Positions 17,371 to 27,493 of a stretch of 64,000 nucleotides of DNA are shown in pieces. Position numbers and translations under genes: made by a program. Under the pieces are notes generated by a model. The model made no database searches and was not told the origin of the DNA. It saw only the letters and a program-made list of their open reading frames with translations. Each line of letters starts with the position of its first letter. The stretch's first letter is position 1. The stretch comes from an uncultured Clostridia bacterium (GTDB lineage Bacteria > Bacillota > Clostridia > Oscillospirales > UBA644), in assembly GCA_948443805.1 (NCBI GenBank), contig CAOJUB010000006.1:24975-88974 (forward strand). Reading direction: 5' to 3'.

Positions 17371-18615
17371 ATGGCGCAGATTAAAGCCCAGCGGGGAACC
17401 AAAGATGTTCTCTGCGGGGAAAGTTATAAATGGCAGTATGTGGAGCAGGTTGCTTCGCGGGTAGCAAAAACGTTTGGGTATAAGGAAATTCGGTTTCCCA
17501 CTTTTGAAGACACCGCGCTTTTTTCCCGCGGCGTCGGGGAAACTACCGATATTGTACAGAAGGAAATGTATACCTTTCAGGATAAGGGCGGCCGGTCGGT
17601 CACGCTTCGTCCCGAGGGTACGGCTTCGGTTGTCCGCACGCTTTCCGAACACGGCGCCTGGGGCGGACTGCTGCCGGTAAAGGCCTATTACATTATTTCC
17701 GCGTTTCGTTATGAAAAACCGCAGGCCGGCAGGCTTCGTGAGTTTCATCAGTTCGGGGTGGAATGTTTCGGTTCTTCTTCTCCGGCCTCCGATGTGCAGA
17801 CGATAAAAATCGGCCATACCTTACTGAAAGAACTGGGAATCCATGCGGTTCTGAATATCAATTCCATTGGTTGTCCGACCTGCCGCGGTGCGTTTCAGGC
17901 TGCACTCAAAGAGTATTTTTCGGCCAGGAAAGAGGAACTTTGCCAGACCTGTAACGACCGTTTGGAGCGGAATCCCATGCGGATTCTCGACTGCAAAAGC
18001 CCGGTCTGCAAGGAAATTGCCGCCGGCGCGCCGTTAATTACGGATTTTCTGTGTGAATCGTGCCGAGGACATTACGAGGCCTTGCAGGAGGGGCTTTCCG
18101 AAGCGGGGATTCCTTTTGTAAAAGATCCGCATATTGTACGCGGACTGGATTATTATACGAAGACCGTCTTTGAATTTCTGGATCAAAACGGGCTGGCTCT
18201 TCTTGCCGGCGGGCGGTATGACGGACTGGTCCGGGAAATCGACGGCAAAGCCGAGGTTTGCGGGCTGGGGTTTGCCTCCGGGATCGAACGGCTGATCGGC
18301 GCGATGGAAGCGGCGGGACATTCCTTCGGCGGGGACGCGGTTCCGAAAGTTTTTTTGGCTTCTTTGGGACAGAAAGGCGTTTACGCCGCCGAAAAACTGG
18401 CCGACCGGCTGCGCAGAGCCGGGATTTGGGCGGAGACCGATATTCTCGGCCGTTCTTTAAAGGCTCAGATGAAATACGCCGATAAAATCGGCGCGGAATA
18501 TGCGGTTGTCCTCGGAGATTCTGAGGTGGAGAACGAGCGGGCGGTTCTGAAAAGTATGAAAGGCGATTTTTCCGAGGAATTGTCGTTTGAAGAAATTGCG
18601 GCCAGATTGGGTTGA
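17371..18615 (+). CDS. hisS: Histidyl-tRNA synthetase
   Basis: Class II synthetase charging tRNA-His. 414 residues; motif 2 region FRYEKPQAGRLREFHQFGVE, histidine-specific RGLDYYTKTVFEF, motif 3 GLGFASGIERL and a C-terminal anticodon-binding domain. The inserted domain has four cysteine pairs or clusters (CPTC, CQTC, CKSPVC, CESC), common in Bacillota HisRS. AGAAAGAT precedes the ATG. It forms a pair with aspS, a conserved Bacillota arrangement, but without the T-box leader seen in Bacillus. Confidence 0.97.
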   Translation: MAQIKAQRGTKDVLCGESYKWQYVEQVASRVAKTFGYKEIRFPTFEDTALFSRGVGETTDIVQKEMYTFQDKGGRSVTLRPEGTASVVRTLSEHGAWGGLLPVKAYYIISAFRYEKPQAGRLREFHQFGVECFGSSSPASDVQTIKIGHTLLKELGIHAVLNINSIGCPTCRGAFQAALKEYFSARKEELCQTCNDRLERNPMRILDCKSPVCKEIAAGAPLITDFLCESCRGHYEALQEGLSEAGIPFVKDPHIVRGLDYYTKTVFEFLDQNGLALLAGGRYDGLVREIDGKAEVCGLGFASGIERLIGAMEAAGHSFGGDAVPKVFLASLGQKGVYAAEKLADRLRRAGIWAETDILGRSLKAQMKYADKIGAEYAVVLGDSEVENERAVLKSMKGDFSEELSFEEIAARLG

Positions 18616-18668
18616 TTTTACATGATTGATAATGCGGATAGAAAACCGATGGGAAAGGAAGACGGAAT

Positions 18669-20438
18669 ATGTTGAACGGAATGAAGAGAAGCGGTTATTG
18701 CGGCAATTTCAGGCTTTCCGATGAAGGCAAAGAAATTGTTGTCTGCGGCTGGGTGCAGCGGCGCAGGGCTTTGGGAGGCCTGATTTTTATCGATTTGCGG
18801 GACCGGACCGGTCTTTTGCAGCTGACGTTTGACGAGGCCTGCGATAAAGCGCTGTTTGACGAGGCGTATGCGCTGCGCGGCGAGGACGTTATTATGGCCA
18901 AAGGGACGGTTCGCCGGAGAGGCACGGTGAATCCGAAGCTTCCTACCGGAGAGATTGAAGTGCTGGTGTCGGCGCTTTCGGTTTGCGGAAAGGCAGAAAC
19001 GCCGCCCTTTGAAATTGTGGAAAACTCCAATGTCAATGAAGAACTCCGGCTTAAATACCGTTATTTGGATTTGCGGCGGCCTGATTTGACTCAAAATATT
19101 ATTTTCCGCCACAGAGTTGCAAAAATTACCCGGGATTTTTTTGATGAAAACGGGTTTCTTGAAATCGAAACGCCGATGCTGATTAAATCCACGCCGGAAG
19201 GGGCGCGGGATTATCTGGTTCCAAGCCGGATTCACAGCGGTTCTTTTTATGCGCTGCCGCAGTCGCCGCAGTTATATAAACAATTGTTGATGCTTTCCGG
19301 TTTCGACCGTTATATGCAGATTGCCCGCTGTTTCCGTGACGAAGATCTTCGTGCCGACCGGCAGCCGGAATTTACGCAGATTGATCTGGAAATGTCGTTT
19401 GTGGAAGCGGAGGACGTCATGCAGATCGGCGAAGCCTATATCGCGCGCCTCTTTAAAGAAGCGCTCGGGGTGGAAATCCCGCTTCCGCTGCCCCGGCTGA
19501 CCTATGCCGAAGCGATGGAGCGATATGGATCGGATAAGCCGGACACCCGCTACGGTATGGAAATTCAGGATCTTTCCGATCTGGTTGCCGACTGTGATTT
19601 TTCTGTGTTTTCTTCCGCGGTAAAAGATGGCGGTCGCGTCAGCTGCATTACGGCCAAAAATGCCGTTTCTGCCTTGACCCGTAAAGAGGTTGATAAGCTG
19701 ACCGATTATGTGAAGGGCATCGGCGGGAAGGGGCTTGCCTGGATCCGGTACACCGAAGACGGCGTTTCCTCTTCTTTTGCTAAATTTATGACCGATGAGC
19801 AGATGGCGGCAATTCTTGCGCGCGCGCAGGCTGAAAAGGGCGACGTGGTGCTGATTATTGCCGATAAAAAATCGGCCTCTGTTCTTTCTCAGCTGGGGCT
19901 TTTGCGGATTGAGACGGCGAAAAAACTCGGCTGTATCGGGGAAGGGTTTCATTTTCTGTGGATTACGGAGTTTCCGTTTTTTGAATATGACGAGGATAAC
20001 GATGCTTATGTCGCCATGCATCATCCCTTCACCGCGCCGCTGGACGAGTGTCTGGAATATCTGGAGTCCGATCAGTCGAAGGTTCGCGCTAAAGCTTACG
20101 ATTTGGTTCTGAACGGCGTGGAACTGTCGAGCGGTTCGATCCGGATTACAGACCCCGTGCTTCAGAAACGGATGTTTGCGCTTCTCGGCCTCAGTGAAGA
20201 AGAGGCGTATGAAAAATTCGGATTTTTGACCGATGCTTTTAAATTCGGCGCGCCGCCGCACGGCGGCATGGGAATCGGGTTGGACCGGCTGGTTATGCAG
20301 ATGCTTTCGCTGGACAGCCTGCGGGATGTTGTTGCGTTTCCGAAGGTTCAGAACGCTTCTGAACTGATGACCGAATGTCCGGCTCCTGTTGACGAAAAAC
20401 AATTGGATGAACTGCACATCTCTTTGAAAAAAGATTGA
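18669..20438 (+). CDS. aspS: Aspartyl-tRNA synthetase
   Basis: Class IIb synthetase. 589 residues, the bacterial size: OB-fold anticodon domain (1-110), catalytic core with PEGARDYLVPSR and FRDEDLRADRQPEFTQIDLE, the bacterial GAD insertion (about 295-420) and motif 3 GIGLDRLVM. GGGAAAGGAAG lies 8 bases before the ATG at 18669; Met5 is a less likely start. Whether it is discriminating or also charges tRNA-Asn cannot be told from this window. Confidence 0.97.
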   Translation: MLNGMKRSGYCGNFRLSDEGKEIVVCGWVQRRRALGGLIFIDLRDRTGLLQLTFDEACDKALFDEAYALRGEDVIMAKGTVRRRGTVNPKLPTGEIEVLVSALSVCGKAETPPFEIVENSNVNEELRLKYRYLDLRRPDLTQNIIFRHRVAKITRDFFDENGFLEIETPMLIKSTPEGARDYLVPSRIHSGSFYALPQSPQLYKQLLMLSGFDRYMQIARCFRDEDLRADRQPEFTQIDLEMSFVEAEDVMQIGEAYIARLFKEALGVEIPLPLPRLTYAEAMERYGSDKPDTRYGMEIQDLSDLVADCDFSVFSSAVKDGGRVSCITAKNAVSALTRKEVDKLTDYVKGIGGKGLAWIRYTEDGVSSSFAKFMTDEQMAAILARAQAEKGDVVLIIADKKSASVLSQLGLLRIETAKKLGCIGEGFHFLWITEFPFFEYDEDNDAYVAMHHPFTAPLDECLEYLESDQSKVRAKAYDLVLNGVELSSGSIRITDPVLQKRMFALLGLSEEEAYEKFGFLTDAFKFGAPPHGGMGIGLDRLVMQMLSLDSLRDVVAFPKVQNASELMTECPAPVDEKQLDELHISLKKD

Positions 20439-20457
20439 TTTTAAAGGATTTACGGGT

Positions 20458-21501
20458 ATGATAAAAGTTTCTGGGCTGACAAAGGCCTACGGGAAAAAAA
20501 TAGCGGTCAAAGACCTTTCCTTTACCATCGGGCAGGGAGAGAGGGTCGGGTTTCTCGGGCCGAACGGCGCGGGAAAAACAACAACAATGAATATGCTGAC
20601 CGGTTATCTGGCCTCGTCTTACGGTAAAATTGAAATCGGCGGTTTTGATCTGCTGGAAAACCCTGCCAAGGCAAAACAGTGTATCGGTTATCTTCCGGAA
20701 ATTCCGCCGTTGTATACGGATATGACGGTATGGGAGTATCTTTGTTTTGCGTTTGATCTGAAAAAATGCAGATTCAATAAAAAAGCGCATTTGGAGGAAA
20801 TTTGTCAGGTTGTTAAACTGGAGGAAGTTCGCGGACGGCTGATCCGCAATCTTTCCAAAGGTTATAAGCAGAGGGTCGGACTGGCGCAGGCGCTGATCGG
20901 CGATCCGCCGATTCTGATTCTGGATGAACCGACCGTCGGCCTTGATCCGAAGGAAATTGTGGAGATCCGTAACCTGATCCGCCGTTTGGGTTCAACCCGG
21001 ACCGTTATTTTGTCTTCGCATATTTTAAGCGAAGTGCAGGCGGTCTGCCAGCGTGTTATGATTCTGAAGGACGGGGAACTGATTCTGGACGCGTCGGCCG
21101 AAGAGCTGACGGTTGTTCCTGGTGCGAACAGCCGGTACGGCGTTCGCCTGACGGCGCCGGAAAATGAAGTGATTCCGGTTTTGAGCCAGCTTTCCGGCGT
21201 TGCCCGCGTGGAATATGTCGGGTCGTATGAATCCGGAACGGTGGATATTATTCTGGAAGCGGATCAGCGCGTTGATATCCGGAAAATTCTTTTTGAAGAA
21301 TGTGCTAAGCGCAGTTGGTATATTCTTATGATTACGCCGCTTGGCATGTCTCTGGAGGATGTTTTCCTTCGTCTGACCGAGCAGGAACCGTCTTCGCCCG
21401 CCCTTTCGGAGGAAAAAGAACCGATGCCGGAAATCTTGCCGGAAAATGCGAAAACAACGGATTCTTCCCGGGAAGACACGCCGGAACAGATGAAAGACTG
21501 A
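20458..21501 (+). CDS. ABC transporter ATP-binding protein (GldA/CcmA-type)
   Basis: ATPase subunit of an ABC-2 type system. 347 residues: Walker A GPNGAGKT (about 34-41), signature LSKGYKQRVGLAQAL, Walker B ILILDEPTVGLDP and H-loop SSHILSE, then a C-terminal regulatory domain and an acidic tail (after about 310) with no homology I recognise. The membrane subunit, a GldG-like protein and a DUF4340 protein follow in the same direction, the grouping seen in gliding-type (Gld) transporters and their non-gliding relatives in Bacillota. Substrate unknown. Confidence 0.9.
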   Translation: MIKVSGLTKAYGKKIAVKDLSFTIGQGERVGFLGPNGAGKTTTMNMLTGYLASSYGKIEIGGFDLLENPAKAKQCIGYLPEIPPLYTDMTVWEYLCFAFDLKKCRFNKKAHLEEICQVVKLEEVRGRLIRNLSKGYKQRVGLAQALIGDPPILILDEPTVGLDPKEIVEIRNLIRRLGSTRTVILSSHILSEVQAVCQRVMILKDGELILDASAEELTVVPGANSRYGVRLTAPENEVIPVLSQLSGVARVEYVGSYESGTVDIILEADQRVDIRKILFEECAKRSWYILMITPLGMSLEDVFLRLTEQEPSSPALSEEKEPMPEILPENAKTTDSSREDTPEQMKD

Positions 21502-21559
21502 TGTCTGCCGGTTTTGTTTTGCATTGCGAGCCGCCTATGCGGCAGAAGGGAAATTTTCT

Positions 21560-22264
21560 ATGTCTGCAGTTTTAAAAAGAGAACTTTCGGCCTATTTTAA
21601 AACGCCGGTCGGATATCTGCTGATCGGAAGCTATGCGCTTTTTTCCGGGTTGATTTTTTATCTTGTTGTGCTTCGGTCGCTGACCAGTTATACCGGCGAT
21701 TATTTTGGCTTTTGGCTGTTTTTGGCGGATATTGTGGTGGTCTCTATTTTTTCTATGAAGTTTTTTGCCGAGGATCGGAAAAATAAAACCGATCAGCTTC
21801 TGCTGACGTCGCCTGCCAGTTTATATGGGATTGTGATAGGAAAATTCCTGGGGGCGTTTTTGGTTTTTGCCGCCGCTTTCTGTGTGAATTTTGTTTATGT
21901 CCTGATTCTTGACGCTTTCGGAAACGTCGATTACGGCATGTTGTTTACAAATGTTCTGGGATCGCTGCTTGTCGCTGCGGTGATGATTGCCGTGGGGCTG
22001 CTTGTTTCTTCGCTGACCGAAAGCCAGATCGGCGCCGCCGGCATTACCTTCGCGCTTCTTTTTATTCCCATGTTGATTGATCTTTTTTCCGGCTTTATGC
22101 CGCCGTTTCTCAGGCAGATTGTTTCGGCGGTTACCATTTATAATTATTACGGCGATTTTAAAAACGGAATGCTGAGCCTTCCCGCCGTTGTGTACTATCT
22201 GAGCGTGACGGCGATCCTGTTGTTTCTGACGGTTCGCTTTACGGAAAAACGCCGCTGGTCCTGA
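21560..22264 (+). CDS. ABC-2 type permease (GldF-like)
   Basis: 234-residue membrane subunit with six hydrophobic segments; the N-terminus LKRELSAYFKTPVGYLLIGSY and the internal MKFFAEDRKNKTDQLLLTSP match the GldF/ABC2_membrane family. The ATG at 21560 follows GAAGGG; a TTG at 21524 is rejected because it lacks a ribosome site and adds a non-conserved extension. Partner of the preceding ATPase. Confidence 0.88.
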   Translation: MSAVLKRELSAYFKTPVGYLLIGSYALFSGLIFYLVVLRSLTSYTGDYFGFWLFLADIVVVSIFSMKFFAEDRKNKTDQLLLTSPASLYGIVIGKFLGAFLVFAAAFCVNFVYVLILDAFGNVDYGMLFTNVLGSLLVAAVMIAVGLLVSSLTESQIGAAGITFALLFIPMLIDLFSGFMPPFLRQIVSAVTIYNYYGDFKNGMLSLPAVVYYLSVTAILLFLTVRFTEKRRWS

Positions 22265-22311
22265 TATAGGGACGTTTCGTTGATTATTTTATGTAAGATT
22301 TGGAGATTCTG

Positions 22312-23907
22312 ATGAAAGAAAAAAAAGAGAACGGAAAAAATAATCTTCCCGATATCGAAAGGCCGGAAATCAAAGCCTATTCTACGGCGCGGGCCGCTGT
22401 AAAAAAAGTCCGGTATGCGTCTTTTTCGGTGGTCTCAATCGCCGTGGCGTTGGCCGCTGTGGTTCTGCTGAATGTTTTGCTTTTTGTTGCGGCCGAAAAA
22501 ACCGACCTGAAACTGGATCTTTCCGAAAATAAAGTTTTTACCCTTTCGCAACAGACATTGGCGTTTCTGGAAGAGTTTTCTTCTCTGGGGCAGGAAGCGG
22601 AAATCATTATTCTTGGCAGCGAAGCGGATTTCCGAAGCCGCGCCAATGCAGCGAATGCCGTTTCGGCGTATACCTATATTGTAGAAACGGCCGATAATTA
22701 TGCAAAAGCCTGTTCGCAGATCAAGGTTTCCTATGTTGATCCCCGTTATAATCCCGCCTATTTCCGTCAGCGGGGAATTACGCTTTCTTCAGCGGAAGAC
22801 TCTTCGACGATTATGGTGCTTTATTCGCCGGTGACAAGGCGGTATCGGCTGGTAGACAGTACCGTTTTCAGCGATATGGAATATGTCGGGCTGGAACGCC
22901 GTATGACAGGCGGCCTTGTTTATGCCACGAGGGAAAACATTCAGACGATCGGGATTCTTTCCGGCCACGGAGAGATGACCCTTAATCATTTCCAGCTTTT
23001 GATGGAGGACAACGGCTATCAGGTCAAATATCTTACATTGGCGGACTTCTCCGCCGTGCCCGAAGAGTATCAGCTGTTGGTGATCGCACGGCCGGTGCGG
23101 CAGTATTCCAGCGGCGATATTGAGAAAATCGATTCATTTCTTTATCATAACGGCGCTTACGGAAAACACCTGATGGTTTTCGGCGATCTGGATATGTATG
23201 AAAATCCGCTGCTGGAGACCTATCTTTCGGACGAATGGGGGTTGTCGTTCGGGAAAAATGCCGTTTTTGACAATGAAAAAAATGTGTATACGCTGCCCAA
23301 TGTTTATTATCCGTTCCTGAAGCTGAATTATGCAGAGAGTACGATTGCCGGAAATCTGTCTTCCGGCGGATACAGCCAGTATGTGCAGCTGGGAAAAACC
23401 CGTCCGGTTGTCCGGGTGTTTGAAACGCGGGATGAATATGCAACGTTTCCGCTTGTGGTGTCTTCCGATTCTTCTTTTTCCCGGTTTATTGCAAATACTT
23501 CAGTTTCTGTATCGGATTTTTCCGATATCAGAAAGAGCGATACCGACACCGGCGGTCCGTTTGAAATTATGGCGGCAAGCCAGCGGGTTCGCTACGAAGG
23601 GTTGACGCAGTTTTCTTCCACTGTTATCGCGGCCGGGTCTTCTTCGTTTGTGGAGGATTATTTTGTCTCGAATGTCGACGGATTTACCGAATCGAGCGCC
23701 GAGTACATTCTCCGGACGGTAAAATATCTTGTCGCAGCTTCCGAAACGATCGATGCCGATATCGTTCCTGCAAAACTCATTGGCGACAGCCTGAATTTTG
23801 AAAATAACTATCAGGTCGTCGGCGTTGTTGCCGGGATTTTGATTGTCATCCCCGCCATCTTTATTCTCTGGGGCTGCCTGGTTTACCGGAGGAGGAAACG
23901 CCTGTGA
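22312..23907 (+). CDS. GldG-like ABC transporter auxiliary protein
   Basis: 531 residues. A transmembrane helix at about 35-60, a large extracytoplasmic domain of the ABC-transporter auxiliary type (KVFTLSQQTLAFLEEF; SGHGEMTLNHFQLLMEDNGYQ resembling GldG) and a second helix near the C-terminus (VVAGILIVIPAIFILWGCL). GGAG at 22302-22305 selects the ATG at 22312 over an in-frame TTG at 22300. The stop overlaps the next start (GTGA). Probably forms a complex with the two preceding subunits. Confidence 0.85.
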   Translation: MKEKKENGKNNLPDIERPEIKAYSTARAAVKKVRYASFSVVSIAVALAAVVLLNVLLFVAAEKTDLKLDLSENKVFTLSQQTLAFLEEFSSLGQEAEIIILGSEADFRSRANAANAVSAYTYIVETADNYAKACSQIKVSYVDPRYNPAYFRQRGITLSSAEDSSTIMVLYSPVTRRYRLVDSTVFSDMEYVGLERRMTGGLVYATRENIQTIGILSGHGEMTLNHFQLLMEDNGYQVKYLTLADFSAVPEEYQLLVIARPVRQYSSGDIEKIDSFLYHNGAYGKHLMVFGDLDMYENPLLETYLSDEWGLSFGKNAVFDNEKNVYTLPNVYYPFLKLNYAESTIAGNLSSGGYSQYVQLGKTRPVVRVFETRDEYATFPLVVSSDSSFSRFIANTSVSVSDFSDIRKSDTDTGGPFEIMAASQRVRYEGLTQFSSTVIAAGSSSFVEDYFVSNVDGFTESSAEYILRTVKYLVAASETIDADIVPAKLIGDSLNFENNYQVVGVVAGILIVIPAIFILWGCLVYRRRKRL

Positions 23908-25370
23908 CAAAAGCGAAAGTGATCGGTATTCTTATCGGGGTCGCCGTGATCGGCTGCCTTGCCGGCGTGTTTGTCTGGGTTTCCGGGCTGGATTCTGTAC
24001 AACCGCAGGAACCGGATAACGATTTGACACTGACCTATACCAATGAAAACGCCGTTATTTATAAAGGGGAACTCACGCAGGTCGACTATCTGCAGATTGA
24101 CAATACTTTTGGCAGTTACCGGGTTCGGAAAAACGAAAACGGGAAAATTGAGATTATCGGCAGGGAACAGGTTCCTCTTTTTCCGTATTCCTCCGAAGCT
24201 CTTTATTCGAGCATTTCACAGGTCAAATGCCTATCTTTAATTGAAAAAGATGCAAAGCAACTTTCTGATTACGGGCTGGAAAATCCCGGCGCTTCGGTAT
24301 CCATTGTGGAAAAAGATCAGAAAACGACCCGGTTTTTTGTCGGCGATCAGGCGCCGATGTCGGACGGATATTATATTTGCATGGAAAACAGCCGGGATGT
24401 CTATCTGGTGGCGAATACCTATGCGGAACGGTATCTTTCAGAGATGACGTATCTGTATTCGAACGTGCTGACAAAGCAGATTGCCTATGAAAATCTGGCG
24501 TCGGTTTCCCTGACCCGGAACGGAGAGGAAATTTTCATCCGGAAGACCGAAGGCGCCGAGACGTCTTCGATTGAGTTTTCTACGGGGTTTGTGATGGAGC
24601 GTCCGATTTTCTGCGGCGCGGAAAACACGGTTTTGCAAACAGCCTGCGATAACCTGAAAAACCTGAAAGCTTCCGGTTTTGCCGCCGATCTTGTGCAGAC
24701 CGAGGAAGAAAAGGCTCGATACGGACTGGATCATGGTGTGAAGGTTGTTCTTACTGCGGCGGCCGATACGTCGTCGGTGATGCTTTCTTCCGGCGAGAAA
24801 AATCCGTATTACGGCCTGAGCAATCCCGACGGAAGCCCGTATATGATTACGTCGACCTATCTTCTCGGTGATGTTTCCGAGGGATTTCGGTATGTGATGT
24901 ATGACGATTCTCCGGTGGTATATCAGGTTCCTTCCTCCGCGTTTGATTTTGCCGACAGTGATTTGTATCAGTTTTGTCAGCGGCTTGTCAATTTGAAAGC
25001 GCTTTCCGATCTGTCGGCGCTTACCCTTTCTTTTGACGGAAAAAATTATGTTTTTCAGATTGAACACGGGGAAGAGAACGCGCTTACCGTAACGCATGAT
25101 TTTTCCCCTGTAGACAGTGAGGCGTTCCGGAATTTTTATGTGGATCTGGTCAGCCTGACGCATACGGGGATCGGGCAAAAACCAGAAGGCGAACCGCTGC
25201 TTTCGGTAACCTATACCGGAACAGACGGAAGCATTGACCTGCTGGAACTGATTCCGTATCCGGAAAATCCGCGTAAAGTTTTTATTTCATTGAACGGCCG
25301 CGGCGTTTTTGTAACGGCGGCAACGCAGGCAGAGGCTCTGAAAGCGGCGCTGTTAAAGCTTCTTTCATAA
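23904..25370 (+). CDS. DUF4340 domain membrane-anchored protein
   Basis: 488 residues with an N-terminal transmembrane anchor (about 5-27, VIGILIGVAVIGCLAGVFVWV) and repeats of the DUF4340 fold with the typical YGLENP and YGLDHGVKVVL segments. It starts at a GTG that overlaps the stop of the GldG-like gene. DUF4340 proteins commonly accompany GldFG; the role is unknown, but the context says accessory extracytoplasmic subunit. Confidence 0.85.
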   Translation: MTKAKVIGILIGVAVIGCLAGVFVWVSGLDSVQPQEPDNDLTLTYTNENAVIYKGELTQVDYLQIDNTFGSYRVRKNENGKIEIIGREQVPLFPYSSEALYSSISQVKCLSLIEKDAKQLSDYGLENPGASVSIVEKDQKTTRFFVGDQAPMSDGYYICMENSRDVYLVANTYAERYLSEMTYLYSNVLTKQIAYENLASVSLTRNGEEIFIRKTEGAETSSIEFSTGFVMERPIFCGAENTVLQTACDNLKNLKASGFAADLVQTEEEKARYGLDHGVKVVLTAAADTSSVMLSSGEKNPYYGLSNPDGSPYMITSTYLLGDVSEGFRYVMYDDSPVVYQVPSSAFDFADSDLYQFCQRLVNLKALSDLSALTLSFDGKNYVFQIEHGEENALTVTHDFSPVDSEAFRNFYVDLVSLTHTGIGQKPEGEPLLSVTYTGTDGSIDLLELIPYPENPRKVFISLNGRGVFVTAATQAEALKAALLKLLS

Positions 25371-25383
25371 ATAAGACCGCATT

Positions 25384-25411
25384 TTGTACAGACAAAAAAT
25401 TTTGATATAGT
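25384..25411 (+). promoter_or_regulatory. Candidate promoter and leader hairpin of thrS
   Basis: TTGTAC (25384-25389), 16-base spacer, TATAGT (25406-25411). Directly after, GCCGCCCTGCGGCGGC (about 25416-25431) forms a strong hairpin that ends 5-6 bases before the ribosome site GGAG at 25437-25440. No T-box is present. Confidence 0.5.
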
Positions 25412-25446
25412 TTTAGCCGCCCTGCGGCGGCAGAATGGAGATTCTC

Positions 25447-27348
25447 ATGAAAATACTGCTCAAAGACGGCTCTTCTCTTGAAGTAGCCGAAGGCGCGTCC
25501 GCTTTTGACGCTACCAGACAAATTTCCGAAGGGCTTGCGCGTGCGGCTCTTGCCTGTGAAATTGACGGAGAGGCAAAAGACCTTTCGTCTCCGCTTCACG
25601 AGGGCTGTATGTTGAATATTTTAACTTTTGACAGCCCCAAAGGCAAAGAGGTTTTCTGGCACACAACCTCGCATATCCTCGCGCATGCCGTAAAACGGTT
25701 GTATCCTCAGGCTCTTTTGACGATCGGACCTGCGATCGACGCCGGATTTTATTATGATATCGACTGCGATGTGGTCTTTACTCCGGAAATCTTGGAAGCC
25801 ATTCAGGCGGAGATGAAAAAAATTATTAAGGAAAATCCGCAGAATAAACGCTTTGTTCTTTCCAAGTCCGATGCGCTTGAAAAAATGAAGGAAAATCCGT
25901 ACAAAGTGGAGCTGATCGAAAATCTTGATGAGAACGCGGAAATTTCTTTCTATGAACAGGGCGATTTTACCGATCTCTGCGCCGGCCCGCATCTGTACGA
26001 CCTTTCCAAGGTAAAAGCGGTGAAACTGACTAACTGCACCGGCGCTTACTGGCGCGGCGATGCAAAAAATAAAATGCTGCAGCGGATTTACGGTATTTCC
26101 TTTATGAAAGCGGCTGATCTGGACGCTTACCTGACCGCTCTGGAAGAGGCGAAAAAAAGAGACCACCGGAAACTGGGTAAAGAACTCGGCTTGTTTTTGT
26201 TTGCCGAGGAAGGTCCCGGATTCCCGTTCTTTCTGCCGAAGGGCATGGTGCTGAAAAACACGCTGATTGATTATTGGCGGGAGATTCATACCAAGGCCGG
26301 TTATGTGGAGATTTCCACGCCGATTATGCTCAATCAGGATCTCTGGCACCGGAGCGGCCACTGGGATCATTATAAAGACAATATGTATACCACGGTGATT
26401 GATGAGACGGATTTCGCCCTGAAACCCATGAACTGCCCCGGCGGTATGCTGGTGTATAAATCGCAGCCGCATTCTTACCGTGACCTGCCGCTTCGCTGCG
26501 GGGAACTGGGGTTGGTTCACCGCCATGAATTGTCCGGAACGCTGCACGGCCTGATGCGGGTTCGCTGCTTTACGCAGGACGATGCGCATATTTTCATGAC
26601 GCCGGATCAGATTAAGGATGAAATTAAAGGTGTTACGGCGTTGATCGACAGCGTTTATTCGCTGTTCGGTTTTCAGTATCATGTGGAGCTTTCCACCATG
26701 CCGGAAGACCATATAGGTTCCGATGAAGACTGGCAGATTGCGACCGACGGCCTTCGTTCAGCGCTGGAAGAAATGGGCAAGCCCTATATCGTCAACGAAG
26801 GCGACGGCGCGTTCTACGGCCCGAAGATTGATTTTCATCTGGAGGACAGTCTCGGCCGTACCTGGCAGTGCGGTACGATCCAGCTGGATATGCAGATGCC
26901 GGAGCGTTTTGATCTGGAATATATCGGCGCCGATGGCGAAAAGCACCGCCCAGTTATGATTCACCGCGTCTGTTTCGGTTCAATTGAACGCTTTATCGGA
27001 ATTTTGACCGAGCATTTCGCCGGCGCGTTTCCGGTATGGCTTTCTCCGGTTCAGGTAAAAATCCTGCCGATCAGCGAAAAGATGCTTTCGTATGCGAAAG
27101 AGGTTCAGGCTTCGCTTTCCGAGGCCGGAATCCGCTGCGAACTGGATGCACGGGGTGAAAAGATCGGATATAAAATCCGCGAAGCCCAGATGGAAAAGGT
27201 TCCGTATATGCTGGTTGTCGGCGAAAAAGAAATGGAAAACAAAACGGTTTCTGTCCGCAGCCGGAAAGAAGGCGACAAGGGCGCAGTTTCCTTTTCCGAT
27301 TTTATTTCCGGTGTCAAAGCGCAGATTGCGTCAAGAGCCTGCGACTGA
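25447..27348 (+). CDS. thrS: Threonyl-tRNA synthetase
   Basis: Class II synthetase with editing. 633 residues: TGS domain (1-60), editing domain with HTTSHILAHAV and the zinc-cluster C/H pair region, catalytic core (ISTPIMLNQDLWHRSGHWDHY; NCPGGMLVY; RCFTQDDAHIF) and a C-terminal anticodon domain. Start 25447 is chosen because GGAG is 6 bases upstream; an in-frame ATG 4 codons earlier overlaps the ribosome site. It follows the DUF4340 gene by 76 bases. Confidence 0.97.
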   Translation: MKILLKDGSSLEVAEGASAFDATRQISEGLARAALACEIDGEAKDLSSPLHEGCMLNILTFDSPKGKEVFWHTTSHILAHAVKRLYPQALLTIGPAIDAGFYYDIDCDVVFTPEILEAIQAEMKKIIKENPQNKRFVLSKSDALEKMKENPYKVELIENLDENAEISFYEQGDFTDLCAGPHLYDLSKVKAVKLTNCTGAYWRGDAKNKMLQRIYGISFMKAADLDAYLTALEEAKKRDHRKLGKELGLFLFAEEGPGFPFFLPKGMVLKNTLIDYWREIHTKAGYVEISTPIMLNQDLWHRSGHWDHYKDNMYTTVIDETDFALKPMNCPGGMLVYKSQPHSYRDLPLRCGELGLVHRHELSGTLHGLMRVRCFTQDDAHIFMTPDQIKDEIKGVTALIDSVYSLFGFQYHVELSTMPEDHIGSDEDWQIATDGLRSALEEMGKPYIVNEGDGAFYGPKIDFHLEDSLGRTWQCGTIQLDMQMPERFDLEYIGADGEKHRPVMIHRVCFGSIERFIGILTEHFAGAFPVWLSPVQVKILPISEKMLSYAKEVQASLSEAGIRCELDARGEKIGYKIREAQMEKVPYMLVVGEKEMENKTVSVRSRKEGDKGAVSFSDFISGVKAQIASRACD

Positions 27349-27493
27349 TTGTTGTAAATGAAAAGACAGAACCGTTGGTTTTGTTTGTTTGGAATTCCGG
27401 TAAGAGGATCGTTTTTTCCTGTTTTATTGGTTGGAGGAAAGAATCTTCCGCCGGAATTTCCGGCTTCTGGAAAAGAAATAAAGGAGGCAGCCT

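Noticed and set aside
19272..20417. Long open frame on the minus strand inside aspS
   Set aside because: Antisense shadow; low-complexity basic translation with no domain.
25621..26712. Long open frame on the minus strand inside thrS
   Set aside because: Antisense shadow of a highly conserved synthetase gene.
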